The translations under genes were made by a program, and so were the position numbers. Source: Trichomonas vaginalis G3 (taxonomy: Eukaryota > Parabasalia > Trichomonadida > Trichomonadidae). From it: DNA of 64,000 bases. Below are positions 10,840 to 21,384 of this stretch, one piece after another. Below the pieces are notes generated by a model. The model was given only the letters and a program-made list of their open reading frames with translations, was not told the DNA's origin and did not search any database. Every line of letters starts with the position of its first letter. The stretch's first letter is position 1. The stretch is taken from the NCBI RefSeq assembly GCF_026262505.1, contig NC_067206.1:11923507-11987506 (forward strand), written 5' to 3'.

Positions 10840-11760
10840 TCAAACAATAACGTTTTGACACAGTCTTGAGCAAAATGGAATTCGATGAAGTAATGAAGAG
10901 CGGAAACTTGGAGATGGCTTAATTAATCTATCACAGCTTTTTGAGATACCACCTTTTCTAAGAAGGGGAAGGCAAGATTCTTGATTCTGGCACACAAAAT
11001 ATGGCATTTTTAATATATCTTCTGTGCTTAGGCGATTATCAGGATTTGGGTCTAAACAACTTGATATAACTTCCCTTAATCGTCCATCCTCAACACTGTC
11101 ATCATTGTATCTTGTGCGTATAATATTTTGGATTAAAGCAGAACGTGTTTCTCCAAAAAACGGAAACTGGAGAGTTGCCATATAATAAATTATGACACCT
11201 AAGGACCAAATATCAGCTTTGATTGGACAATATTGATTCTTCATGAATGTTTCTGGAGCCATGAAAACTGGTGTTCCTCTATTTGAATGAACCAGCTCTG
11301 ACATGGAAGTGGAGAGGCCAAAATCACCAATTTTTAGTCTTCCATACTTATCAAACATGAAGTTAGAAGGTTTAATGTCACAATGAGCAATTCCTTTAGC
11401 ATGGCACTGATGTATAGCCTTAACTGCATCATATATATATTTTTGTAGCTGTATTTCTGAAATATGTCTATTAGATTTCAGGTATTTCTCGAGATCTGAT
11501 GGACAATACTCCATTAATAGATAAATTGAATTATCAAACTTATAATATTGATAGAGGCTAACAATATGCGGATCATCTATCTGTTTGATGCATTCAATTT
11601 CACTTTCATTAAATGAAACATCTGGGATTTTCTTTAGGGCAAAAAATGAGTGATAATGGGTCGAGTAAACATAAAATACAACCCCAAAGCCTCCTTGCGC
11701 AATTGTGCTCTGGTATTCTATTCCCTGTGACTTGAAGAACTCTAATTCAGCTAAGTTCAT
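10840..11760 (-). CDS. Serine/threonine protein kinase, CAMK-like
   Basis: The frame encodes a complete kinase domain. It has a glycine-rich loop (IAQGGFGVVF), the ATP-binding lysine in FFALKKI, a catalytic loop IAHCDIKPSNF, GDFGLS as the metal-binding DFG, FMAPETF as the activation-segment APE, and DIWSLGVIIYYMA in subdomain IX. The usual HRD arginine is replaced by Cys (HCD), a variant seen in many trichomonad kinases, and the catalytic Asp is kept. The C-terminal 40 residues are basic and Ser-rich and unlike any domain I know. I chose the ATG at 11760 (MNLAELEFFKSQG), giving 306 residues. The frame stays open for 35 more codons upstream but that part does not look like coding sequence. The substrate is unknown. 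Confidence 0.9.
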   Translation of the reverse strand: MNLAELEFFKSQGIEYQSTIAQGGFGVVFYVYSTHYHSFFALKKIPDVSFNESEIECIKQIDDPHIVSLYQYYKFDNSIYLLMEYCPSDLEKYLKSNRHISEIQLQKYIYDAVKAIHQCHAKGIAHCDIKPSNFMFDKYGRLKIGDFGLSTSMSELVHSNRGTPVFMAPETFMKNQYCPIKADIWSLGVIIYYMATLQFPFFGETRSALIQNIIRTRYNDDSVEDGRLREVISSCLDPNPDNRLSTEDILKMPYFVCQNQESCLPLLRKGGISKSCDRLIKPSPSFRSSLLHRIPFCSRLCQNVIV

Positions 11761-12252
11761 AATTATGAGCTTCACAAAAAATTGTGAGAACTCAAATTTA
11801 CAATCAATTTTCCCCTGACGTAAAAATATTAAATAAATATGCATTTTGTGATATATGCAAATCATTGAATCTTCGAATTTTCAATGAGCGGCAAAAAACT
11901 TATCTCAAATTTTTGTCATACCGAAAAATTGAATACATTCAATTTACTTTTGATTATGTGTATTATCAGCAATAAATGTTCAATTCCTTATTTTAACAGA
12001 TTTCTCAATATATTTTTTAATATGTCAAATCCACTTTCAATTCATTACGCATCACTTATATAGATATCATATTGCTGATTCAAATTATAAAATTCTTTTT
12101 TCTTATTCCATAATTGAAAGGGTTTTCAAATCTAAAACACTGAATCTTTCTCCCGGAATCTTATAAATCAAATTAGGATATTTTTCAGTTATAATTATCG
12201 TGATAACTATCCGTAATTTGTTGGGTCAAAAGTAAACAATCATTTTTATATA
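11761..12252. other. Intergenic region upstream of the kinase gene
   Basis: AT-rich DNA with the kinase promoter presumably on the minus strand. It ends at the terminal repeat of the fold-back element that starts at 12253. Confidence 0.4.
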
Positions 12253-13561
12253 CCCTCAATTTTTGACTTTTGCAACTTTTTCATGACCCCCCACCCAGGT
12301 ATCTAAAATACCATTTATCGCCTGAAAAGCACCCTTAATTTATGCCAATTGACAAAATAAAGATATGTTTAGAATGCTGATATGATGGAGAATCATGCTG
12401 CATCATTATTGGCCAGCAATATATAATATTTAAGAAATCTACGAGATTATCTGATTTCATGAAACTCAATGTATACTAAGTTTCAGACTTTGAAATTTTA
12501 ACATGTTGATATGGGTACATAGGGTTTATGATTCCAGTCATTTATTTAAAAAATTACAAAAATGAATTAATATGATGTGAGTAACAATGGTAATAAACGC
12601 TTAATTACTAATATATTATTTCTTGGTAGGAATGAAATGTTTTGGTGACATTTATAGAAGTTAAGCTGAGAATCAAAAATGCAAAAATTATTTTAAATAT
12701 TACAAGCATTATTTGATGTCATTGAGTTTAGAGTCGTGTAGATATATGAGTACAATATGTTATTGATGTATATATGCAATAATTGTGAAAATGAAATGTG
12801 AATCTCAAGATGAGTTGCATGTTACTGCGCTATAATTTGAATTCAATACGTACATAACATTACTAAATGTATTTTAAGATAATACAAAAAATTAAGCTTG
12901 CAAAAAGATATCGAAATGTAATTTTCATTAGATTCAAAGTTCTGAATAGATTTTGATTTTAACTATTGATGAGTTTGTCAAACCTCTATAATAATAGAAT
13001 GTAGAACTAATTAAATATAATTAATAAAAAAATACAAATTTAAGTGATATTATAAGAGATATATGTGATGTTACCAATATGATATGATATTGGAGAACTG
13101 AAGAATTGTGATGTGAGACTAAATATGATTTTATTATGAATAGGAGAATAATAGAAGAATTTCTTGAATTTAATGTATCTGAATATGTAATTGGGCATAT
13201 ATTCTATATATATATTGGTAGGTTAACTAGAAATAAGAAGATGAAAGATTGTTAATGAATAATATGAGATTAAGCGAAAATATATTGTTCTAATAGATGA
13301 GTGTTGAGATCCAATATATATGAAGAGGGATATGTGAGAGGAAATATGTATATTTAATAAAATAAGCGATGAGAGAAAAAATAACAAAGATTTATATGAA
13401 ATTTTGAGTATTGAAAAAGCTCGATTAGTGATTTTATGTCTGTTAAAGGAATAGATATTCTAGGAGAAAGATAAATTGAATTAAAGAAGAATAAAAAAAG
13501 TTGATTAAGATTGATAAAAATATTGAATTGTATGACAATGGAAAGAAGGAATAAATTGGTG

Positions 13562-13922
13562 TTGGTATGACGGTATCATTTCGGGAGACATTGCCTCTGC
13601 ATGTCTCCCAGAATGAGACAATCTTCTCAATCAGAATGTGATTGCAAAACTTTGACCGACAAGAGTGTATTGTGCACTCCTGTCGGTCGCAGTGTCTCAT
13701 TCTGGGAGACATTGCCTCTGCATGTCTCCCAGAATGGAACAATGTTCCGCATTGATAACTTGAACGCGGAAGTTTGACCGACAAGAGTGTATTGTGCACT
13801 CCTGTCGGTCGCAGTGTCTCATTCTGGGAGACATTGCCTCTGCATGTCTCCCAGAATGGAACAATGTTCCGCATTGATAACTTGAACGCGGAAGTTTGAC
13901 CGACAAGAGTGCATTATCCAAT
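13562..13922. repeat. 122-bp minisatellite made of hairpins, about three units
   Basis: GACCGAC recurs at 13654, 13776 and 13898, giving a 122-bp period. Each unit contains three self-complementary blocks. GACCGACAAGAGTG pairs with CACTCCTGTCGGTC (one mismatch). CATTCTGGGAGACA (13698-13711) pairs perfectly with TGTCTCCCAGAATG (13723-13736). GGAACAATGTTCC forms the third. The first unit diverges at its left edge. Open frames on both strands simply run through the array and are not taken as genes. Confidence 0.9.
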
Positions 13923-14218
13923 CTTTTTTGTCATATCCTCAACCCACAAAGACAAAACCTTACATAAAATAGGTAAACTTTGGTTTTCACTTAATAATGT
14001 TTATTTTTAATTTTTTGTTCTTTATATAACTTTTTCTTCTACTAAACTATTTTACAGACTCTACTGAGCTATCCTCACATATATACCTGTGACAATAACA
14101 CATATATACTCCCTTCATATTCTGATCTCATGACATATTACAGCACAAACTATAATTATACAACATACCTCATAAAGTCTGATTTTACCCCTATCTAAGC
14201 GTTCAAAACCTATTTTCC
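13864..14218 (+). repeat. Left arm of a 1 kb palindrome
   Basis: This arm is repeated in inverted orientation at 14568-14925 with few differences, separated by a 350-bp loop (14219-14567). It starts inside the last minisatellite unit (TGTTCCGCATTG) and ends at CAAAACCTATTTTCC. Arms this long and similar can extrude a cruciform, and their similarity implies a recent origin or active gene conversion. Confidence 0.9.
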
Positions 14219-14567
14219 CCGCGTAATCTGATTCTTCTGGCTCTGCTGATTCGATTTCTGCTGTCAGATCGTGAAAATATGCATCACACAATGAGATAAA
14301 CACAAAATACACAACTTAATATTTTCCTTAAAATTGTCAATTCCTCGATCTTGACATATTTATTATTTCCTCAGTTTTCCCTCACAAATATATTTAATTT
14401 TCTGAATAAGACGTATAATAAAATTAATATCTTAAAAACTAAAATACAAAATTAATGTTGGGTAATGACTAGATATAGTATGCACTTTTGAATTCATACA
14501 TTTTTTGAAAAAATTGTATTTTCAAAAAAAGATGTTGTTTCAGTATGAACTTGAAGAGAAATTTTAA

Positions 14568-14925
14568 GGAAAATAGGTTTTGAACGCTTAGATAGGGGTA
14601 AAATCAGATTTTATGAGGTATGTTGTATAATTATAGTTTGTGCTGTAATATGTCATGAGATCAGAATATGAAGGGAGTATATATGTGTTATTGTCACAGG
14701 TATATATGTGAGGATAGCTCAGTAGAGTCTGTAAAATAGTTTAGTAGAAGAAAAAGTTATATAAAGAACAAAAAATTAAAAATAAACATTATTAAGTGAA
14801 AACCAAAGTTTACCTATTTTATGTAAGGTTTTGTCTTTGTGGGTTGAGGGATATGACAAAAAAGATTGGATAATGCACTCTTGTCGGTCAAACTTCCGCG
14901 TTCAAGTTATCAATGCGGAACAGTG
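14568..14925 (-). repeat. Right arm of the 1 kb palindrome
   Basis: Inverted copy of 13864-14218. It begins GGAAAATAGGTTTTGAACGC and ends in the reversed minisatellite edge CAATGCGGAACA, after which the GC-rich segment begins. Confidence 0.9.
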
Positions 14926-15155
14926 TCTCATTCGAGGAGCCCTCGAAAAGACCCTCACATCGACTCTCTCTTTCCGGCATCTTTACCGCATAGAACACTG
15001 CTCGTTCGCAACTTTGTGTGCAATCTAAGAGATGATTGCGGTAAAGATGCCGGGAAGATTGATGCTGCAGCCCCAGGCCGCACTCAGATTTCATCCCGCT
15101 ACACAATTGTTCATCCAACAACTGTCATAGAGGTTGAAATTTTCGACCAGAAGTG
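14926..15155. other. GC-rich segment with a 17-bp stem, possible captured gene piece
   Basis: This segment is far richer in G+C than its surroundings. CCGGCATCTTTACCGCA (14974-14990) and TGCGGTAAAGATGCCGG (15037-15053) are perfect inverted copies around a 46-nt loop. On the plus strand the second half reads RTQISSRYTIVHPTTVIEVE, which has the look of real protein, but no start or full domain is present. It may be a fragment of a cellular gene carried by the element. Identity unknown. Confidence 0.5.
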
Positions 15156-15168
15156 AAACATATCATTT

Positions 15169-15315
15169 TTAAGACTGCGGCGCGCAAGCAAGTTTGAACC
15201 TTTCAAGGGTGATCAGTCCTTTACTCATTTCAAGACATTTTGTTGCCTGATAAAACGATACTTCCTTCCTTGTGGGCCATTGAAAACCACCCAAACCGTC
15301 ACAACTTGCTTCCTA
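15169..15315 (-). pseudogene. Protein-coding C-terminal fragment of unknown origin
   Basis: The minus strand has a protein-like 47-codon stretch ending at a stop at 15169. Its residues include GLGGFQWPTRKEVSFYQA, MSKGLITLERF and the final KLACAPQS. An in-frame stop lies just before it, so only this tail remains. Composition and codon use differ from the AT-rich flanks. It is probably a captured or decayed piece of a repeat-family gene. I cannot name the parent. Confidence 0.45.
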
Positions 15316-16496
15316 AATTTTATTTGCGGAGTAATTATCATGCATATTTTATCGGATAATAATATCAAAGCTAAATTTCATATTATTTTTTAAAGATATG
15401 CATTTTCTATCTAAATTTATTTTTTCTGTTTCCAATTCACGGAATAATATTCTTACAAGCATATACATAGCTAATATATATCATTTTAATAATAATAAAA
15501 CCAAAATGATGTATTCTTCATATAGTTATTTAAAATTCGTTAACTAGAATTGTATTCAGAACGAGGCAAAGTTAGGAGATACATAAAAACCAATAACTTG
15601 ATAAGTGATACCTTTTTTCCTGATATATCTATATGTGTTAATGTCAAACACGATTTGGAAAAATTAATTCTTTAAATCGGCTTAAGAATAAGACCAACAT
15701 CAAAAGCATGGCTAATAAATTAATAAATCAATGTTTAATTACCGATTCATGCATTTTTTTCAAAATTTCAAATTTCAAATTTTTGTTTCTCCAAAATATT
15801 AATTGTTTCCACTAGATTAACAAATAAACAATAAATTGGATTAATGTAATGCCCAATCATTCATTTTAAATTTTAGATTTAAAACAATATTTTTCTCCAT
15901 ATTATTATAACATGAATCGCTATGATATAAGAAATATATTTTCAATATTGAAATTGAAAAATTCTAAAATTTTTGAAATTCAATTTGAGTGTGATGATCG
16001 ATAACATATATTTTTTAATTAAAATCTTGTGTCGCTATCATATGAATATACTATTTCTAAATTAAAAATAGAAAAAAAAGTACTATTTAATGATGAAATT
16101 GCAAATAATATCAATATATATATATTCATGCTGATATATTTTGGGAACAGATTGGCAATCACATAAATAGGATTGTGTTAGTTTGTCATGGATATAAAAC
16201 AAATTTTCGAGCTAATTGAGCGAATTTAAATCACAAACACTTATATTTTCTATTACAAGGTATATTTGTAATATACAACCAGTAAATAGCTTTCTCTAAC
16301 TTTTACCAGCTTAGATGATAGCAAATTAGATACGAATTTCATGACCCCTCACCAAATTCCACTAAAACATATACAAATAAAAGTACTAAGTGGGTATCAT
16401 CTAACCCTAGAATTATAGCTCCTAGGACTCATCCTAGATGGTAGTTCTGGAAAAACACCTGGTTTTTGGAGTTGCAAAAGTTAAAAATTGAGGGTA

Positions 16497-17680
16497 CCTG
16501 TAATCAAACAGGTTTAACTCATTATGATCATTAAAATTATCAGGATTTTGTCTTAAAACAAGCATTATTTTTTCGATTCTTGGACTCACTCACTTGTTCT
16601 GTTCAATCATAGAGTATTTAAATATTTTATCAGTTGTGTTTTCATGTGTTGTAATTATATCGGAGATTAGATAATTAGTTTGCATTATACCCTATAATTC
16701 CTGGGTTGTCAATTTTTTTGGGGCCTATGGAGAAATTTACTTTATCAATAGCGCACCATAGATTCGAATCCAGAGCCTATAATTCTAGAAGTAGATGAAG
16801 GTACCCTAGAATAACTATGTGGTGTAGTTTTTATTGCTATTTAAGATATCACATAAAATATATTAATCAAATAATAAAAATTTCAATAAAATTAAATAAT
16901 TGTTATTTTTATATAGAGTAGATATTATTTCTATATTTAGATTGAAAAAATAAATAATTCTGAAGTACTAGTAATATTCATCCATGATGATTTATTTTTC
17001 AATATTATACAATAAGAAATATATTTATAAGTTTTTTTTGAAAAATGTTTAAAATAGAGAGATCAAAATTTCGATTTGTGAAAAGAAATCATAAATCAAA
17101 TATGTCCTAATTTTTGTTTTTATTAGGGTATACATGTTTTATACTCGAAGTACGGTATGTTGTTGTTTTTTTATTCAATAATTAAAAACTTGCATACAGG
17201 TCGTAAGGTGTTGGAATATCGTACACAGAGGTTACGCACATGTCTAGGGCATCTATTTGTTATGAATGAGTGTAATTTAAAAGATTTGAAATATCATAAG
17301 ATTGATCCAAAATGGCATTATAATAAATGTTTTTATCCAATGTTAATTATATTTTAAATAAAGTAATGCAAAATTAATGACTTTTGAAAATTGAGAGAGA
17401 GAACAAAAAATAGAGCTTTTAAGAAACTAAATGTTGAAATAGTTTGGGATATCAATAAAATTAACAGTGAAAAATATTAATCAGAATAAATACAAAAATT
17501 GGGTATTTTATTGAAAAAATATGTGAAAAAGAGTGAAGATCAACCGAAATTTTATATTAATATAAAGGATATAAAAGAAATGTGAACGTAAATAAATATA
17601 AATTAAAAGATATAATTAAAATTTTTAAATAATTGTATTTGTAAAGTAAACATGTTTTATTTATGGTTATATACGTGTTT
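16497..17680. other. Non-coding AT-rich region between two fold-back elements
   Basis: No gene is supported. The last 300 bases before 17680 are G-over-C skewed on the plus strand, and the skew reverses beyond the hairpin repeats at 17682. Confidence 0.5.
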
Positions 17681-17681
17681 G

Positions 17682-17871
17682 TTGTGAAGTGAGCAACTTT
17701 GAGAAGAATCATTTGTGATTCTTGTCAAAGTTGAATCAAAGACAACAATTGATAGACAATTGTTGTCTTTGTGTACAACATTCACTTGAATTATAAACAA
17801 TAACAAGTGTTTGTTGTTCACTGAGCAACTTTGAGAAGAATCATTTGTGATTCTTGTCAAAGTTGAATCAA
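17682..17871 (-). repeat. 132-bp hairpin minisatellite, about 1.5 inverted units
   Basis: This is the inverted partner of the array at 20960-21384. It contains CAAAGACAACAATTG paired with CAATTGTTGTCTTTG across a short loop, and AAGAATCA/TGATTCTT within a longer stem of CAACTTTG/CAAAGTTG. Confidence 0.9.
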
Positions 17872-18098
17872 ATTTTTATTTATTTCATGTATTTCTTTTT
17901 TAATATCGATATTCCTATTATTATTCTACCGTTTATTAATAAAAATATTTCTTGCAAAACCTTAAAAATAAAATTTTGGATTCTTCCTTTTCATATACTG
18001 TACCCTTAGTTCTTTATTTTAAAAAATCTTATTTGGCGGTTACTCTCAATTTTCTCAATTTTCTGAGCAATGAATTTACTTTTTTATATCAAATTTTA

Positions 18099-18593
18099 AT
18101 GAATATCAAATCTTATAAACAAGATGTTGAAAATATTGATATTGGTGATTGTGTCTCCAAGATACCATTTCCTGTTGACAAAATAGATACATTTGACGAA
18201 AATATCCTTGTTTTTACCCGGATTGTTATTTATTACGACTTTAAAATTTTAGCATTAGAATCCGATGATACATATCTATGTTATTTTCGATGGCAAAACA
18301 AATCAACACATAATAAACAAAAGAAAATAGGTACATTATTGTATTCTTTAATGAATAACGAAATTTCACTAGTAGACTTTATAATGCAAGATCAACAGTT
18401 CTCTCTTAACCGTTGCATATGGTGGTGTCTAGACCAAAGCGTTCCAGAATTCTTCAATCAGATACTTTTCATTGTTTTTACGCATTTCGATCAAGATTTT
18501 ATCTTTTATAGCGGTCTTTTTTCAAATATTATTGATAATTATAATGATTACAATTCTAGCAAGAAAAAATTGGCAAACCCAAATTTTAGCTAA
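18099..18593 (+). CDS. Hypothetical protein inside the fold-back element
   Basis: A 164-codon frame from the ATG at 18099 (MNIKSYKQDVENIDIGDCVS). The product is hydrophilic to mixed, rich in aromatic residues (CIWWCLDQSVPEFFNQILFI, FTHFDQDFIFYSGLF), with no recognised domain. The frame is open upstream for 49 more codons without an ATG. Its last codons overlap an inverted repeat that begins near 18584. It may be a captured host gene fragment, like the one in the fold-back at 46.9-52.2 kb, or a chance frame. Codon use is more protein-like than in the neighbouring DNA. Confidence 0.4.
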   Translation: MNIKSYKQDVENIDIGDCVSKIPFPVDKIDTFDENILVFTRIVIYYDFKILALESDDTYLCYFRWQNKSTHNKQKKIGTLLYSLMNNEISLVDFIMQDQQFSLNRCIWWCLDQSVPEFFNQILFIVFTHFDQDFIFYSGLFSNIIDNYNDYNSSKKKLANPNFS

Positions 18594-19336
18594 AAGTGAC
18601 AGGGAAATTGCTCGGTTCTACATTCAAAATAAATTTCATTAATTTTTACGTACATATTAAGGTACTTATCTTCTACATATATAATTTTCATTAGATATAT
18701 ACATGATAAATAAAATTCATAAAACATTAAAAATCAAAAAATTAGATGAACCTTGGCAATTAAACTTTATTAAATAATAGTTGTTTATAAATTATATTAT
18801 ATTATCATTTAATATTATTTTGATAATGAAGATTTTATTTTGCAATAATATAAAAGGTATCTTTTTAACATTTGCTTGGTAGCATTAACTCAAGTCTAAA
18901 GTACTATTTTATGTGGCACTCTTAGAATTTTTGTATTCATTGTACACGCTGAAATAGTACCATTAAAGTTATGGCGGACTTTCAAAAAATAGTTTGGTCA
19001 CCTTTTAATATAAACGAAATTTTTTACCTTATGAACTTTTGATGGAAATATGCAAATTTAAAATAATAAAGAAAGCCGCGAGCGAAGCGATCGGCTTAGT
19101 TCGAAGATTTTGATTCAAATCTTTGCTGATCTGTAATTCGCGGAAGCCGCGAGCGAATCGAGCGGCTTAGGTCTAAGATTTTGATTCAAATCTTTGCTTA
19201 TATTCCTTAAATTCTTTATGAAACTCGCAACAGTTCCATAAAAAATTTTAAATTCTAAACTGTCAAAATTACCGATCGGTAATCACACCCTTCACGGGTG
19301 TGTCACTTTTTACAAGTGTGTCACTTTTAGCTAAAA
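18584..19336. repeat. Hairpin-rich block bounded by a short inverted repeat
   Basis: AATTTTAGCTAAAAGTGACA near 18584 recurs inverted near 19336 (TGTCACTTTTAGCTAAAAT). Between them lie two 71-bp tandem copies starting AGCCGCGAGCGAA at 19074 and 19145. Each ends in the hairpin AAGATTTTGATTCAAATCTT. The palindrome ATTACCGATCGGTAAT and the hairpin ACACCCTTCACGGGTGT follow near 19270-19300. The block could be a small MITE. No target duplication is clear. Confidence 0.5.
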
Positions 19337-20733
19337 TTACCCCTACTCGAAAATTGCCCAAATTTCTTAGAATACTTGATTGAATTAACAGATGAGGATG
19401 GTTCATAGAAGTTTATATGAGGATTTACTTTGAATAAATATAATTTTAATGAATTAAAAATTAATTTTATATATTTGGCTATTGTTATTATTTTTAGAGT
19501 CTATGAGTTGGGGCAAAGTGAAACAAATTTTTGACATAAAAGAAAGTCTTTGAAGAGAGTTAAAGAGAATTTTTTAAAAGATTAAAAAAATAGCATATAT
19601 AAAATTTAAGGATTTGATATGGTAAGGAGATATTATTTGTGACTGTCTCACAGAATGAGACGTTTCTCTACAATCTTCTTATTCCACATTAATTTTCTTC
19701 TCAAATCAAGTTTTTATAGTATACTAATTTTTATTATGAATATACTATAGAGGCATTACATACAAACACACCTATTCATCACAAAAATTCACCTAATCTT
19801 CCAATCTGTATGTTTTATCAATTGTTATCATTTCATATAATAACAATTTATATGTTTGACTAATCTAATTTCATATTTTCCTATTAAATACTAATTTACA
19901 CAAAAATGGTTTTATCAAATCTTTATGAAGATATTAAATTTCAAATTTTATTGTTTGCCATGCAAGCAAACTATAATATAGTGTGATAGCCTTATTGAAC
20001 TTTGATCAAATACTCCTTCGTCCGTTAAAAATTAAGATGCGTTTAAAAAATCGGAAAAAAATTCTTTTGTTTTATTTTTAATTTTTCAACCGATAAAACT
20101 TTTTAGAAAAACTCCAAATTCCAAGAAATGCTTAGATTCAATATGAAGAACATATTCATACAGTCATTTCGTTTCAAATTTCAATTTTCAAATCGAACAA
20201 AGCTGCAAATTTGAATACTTTACAAAATTTTGAAACGCCTTTTCCCGAATGAATATTGAGTTTCAAGCCGGACAAGCTATAGCAAAACTGATCCTTATGA
20301 CCCACTCTATCATTTTGGTTTTTTTGCAAAACGTGGGTAAACACCCATCTCATAACACATTTTTTGCAAAATTTGGTAAAATCCGTGTAAATGCTCAGAT
20401 ACATGTGGCCAATAATATTTGAATACTGACAGGTCCGGATATTAGGTTTAAATAGCTGATTTAATTCGAAATATGAAAAAAGATGAAATCTCAATGTAAT
20501 ATAGTAAATTAAGAATCAGTATGAATGGTTATATGATTTTGATAAAAGAAAACTGAATGAAATAGAAAAAAAAATTGAATCTTAGAATTTGAAAGTAATG
20601 AAAGAAGAAAAAGTGAATTTAAAGGAGGTTTTATGATAAGGTATTGTCGGGTATTAGAAGTAAATATGTTGAAGAGAGATATTCAGTTAATATGAGACAA
20701 AATTAAAACAAGAATTGAAGATTGTGTATGAAT

Positions 20734-20902
20734 GTGTCATTCTGGGAGACTTGCATAGACAATGTCTCCCACAATGACGCATAGCACACAATAACAGTGC
20801 ACTGTTGCACTTTGTTGACAAAAGATACACAATCAGAAGAAGATTGTGTGTGAATGTGTCATTCTGGGAGACTTGCATAGACAATGTCTCCCAAAATGAC
20901 AC
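20734..20902. repeat. 122-bp hairpin repeat, two hairpins, sharing its core with the 13.6 kb array
   Basis: GTGTCATTCTGGGAGAC occurs at 20734 and 20856, a 122-bp period. Each copy is followed by its complement: GTCTCCCACAATGAC near 20764 and GTCTCCCAAAATGACAC ending at 20902. Between them lies AACAGTGCACTGTT (20793-20806), a perfect 14-bp palindrome. The CATTCTGGGAGAC core is identical to that of the array at 13562-13922, while the rest of the unit differs. Confidence 0.9.
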
Positions 20903-20959
20903 ATATAGATAAATAAAAGCATAATATGCTATTTTGTGTTTCAAAGTATTACAAAATGA

Positions 20960-21384
20960 TTCTTCTAAAAGTTGCTCAGTGAACAACAAACACTTGTTAT
21001 TGTTTATAATTCAAGTGAATGTTGTACACAAAGACAACAATTGTCTATCAATTGTTGTCTTTGATTCAACTTTGACAAGAATCACAAATGATTCTTCTCA
21101 AAGTTGCTCAGTGAACAACAAACACTTGTTATTGTTTATAATTCAAGTGAATGTTGTACACAAAGACAACAATTGTCTATCAATTGTTGTCTTTGATTCA
21201 ACTTTGACAAGAATCACAAATGATTCTTCTCAAAGTTGCTCAGTGAACAACAAACACTTGTTATTGTTTATAATTCAAGTGAATGTTGTACACAAAGACA
21301 ACAATTGTCTATCAATTGTTGTCTTTGATTCAACTTTGACAAGAATCACAAATGATTCTTCTCAAAGTTGCTCACTTCACAACA
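20960..21384 (+). repeat. 132-bp hairpin minisatellite, three units
   Basis: GTTGCTCA recurs at 20971, 21103, 21235 and 21367, an exact 132-bp period. Every unit contains a perfect 15-bp stem with a 5-nt loop (CAAAGACAACAATTG, TCTAT, complement). It also has a second stem CAACTTTGACAAGAATCA with TGATTCTTCTCAAAGTTG. Because 132 is divisible by three a reading frame stays open through the array, but this is a consequence of the repeat and not evidence of a gene. Confidence 0.95.

Larger units (their letters stand above)
12253..16494. mobile_element. 4.2 kb non-autonomous element with terminal inverted repeats and TA ends
   Basis: The ends are inverted copies of one 27-bp sequence with a single mismatch: 12251-12277 (begins TACCCTCAATTTTT) and 16470-16496 (ends AAAAATTGAGGGTA). 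If the outer TA on each side is the target duplication, the element runs from CCCTC to GAGGG, as in Tc1/mariner elements. Just inside both ends, ACC(C)AGGT also occurs in inverted positions. No transposase is encoded. The interior holds a hairpin minisatellite (13562-13922), a palindrome (13864-14925) and GC-rich gene-like fragments (14926-15315). It is best seen as a non-autonomous element mobilised by enzymes from elsewhere. The family is inferred from the ends only. Confidence 0.6.
17682..21384. mobile_element. 3.7 kb fold-back element with hairpin minisatellite ends
   Basis: The two ends carry the same 132-bp minisatellite in opposite orientation, about 1.5 units at 17682-17871 and just over three at 20960-21384. 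Inverted similarity stops at TGTTGTGAAG on the left and CTTCACAACA on the right. No target duplication is visible at these limits, so the true element may be larger or the ends may have moved. The interior holds a small open frame (18099-18593), a hairpin-rich block (18.58-19.34 kb), an isolated hairpin at 19.65 kb and a second array (20734-20902). No transposase is present. Confidence 0.55.

Noticed and set aside
13443-13921. Minus-strand open frames across the 13.6 kb array as protein genes
   Set aside because: They run through the hairpin repeats in more than one frame and have repeat-derived peptides only. Openness follows from the repeat sequence.
16740-16790. tRNA-like T loop (GATTCGAATCC)
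   Set aside because: No acceptor, D or anticodon stem can be paired around it on either strand.
13562-21384. CRISPR array
   Set aside because: Repeats are tandem without unique spacers, the DNA is eukaryotic, and no cas-like gene is present.
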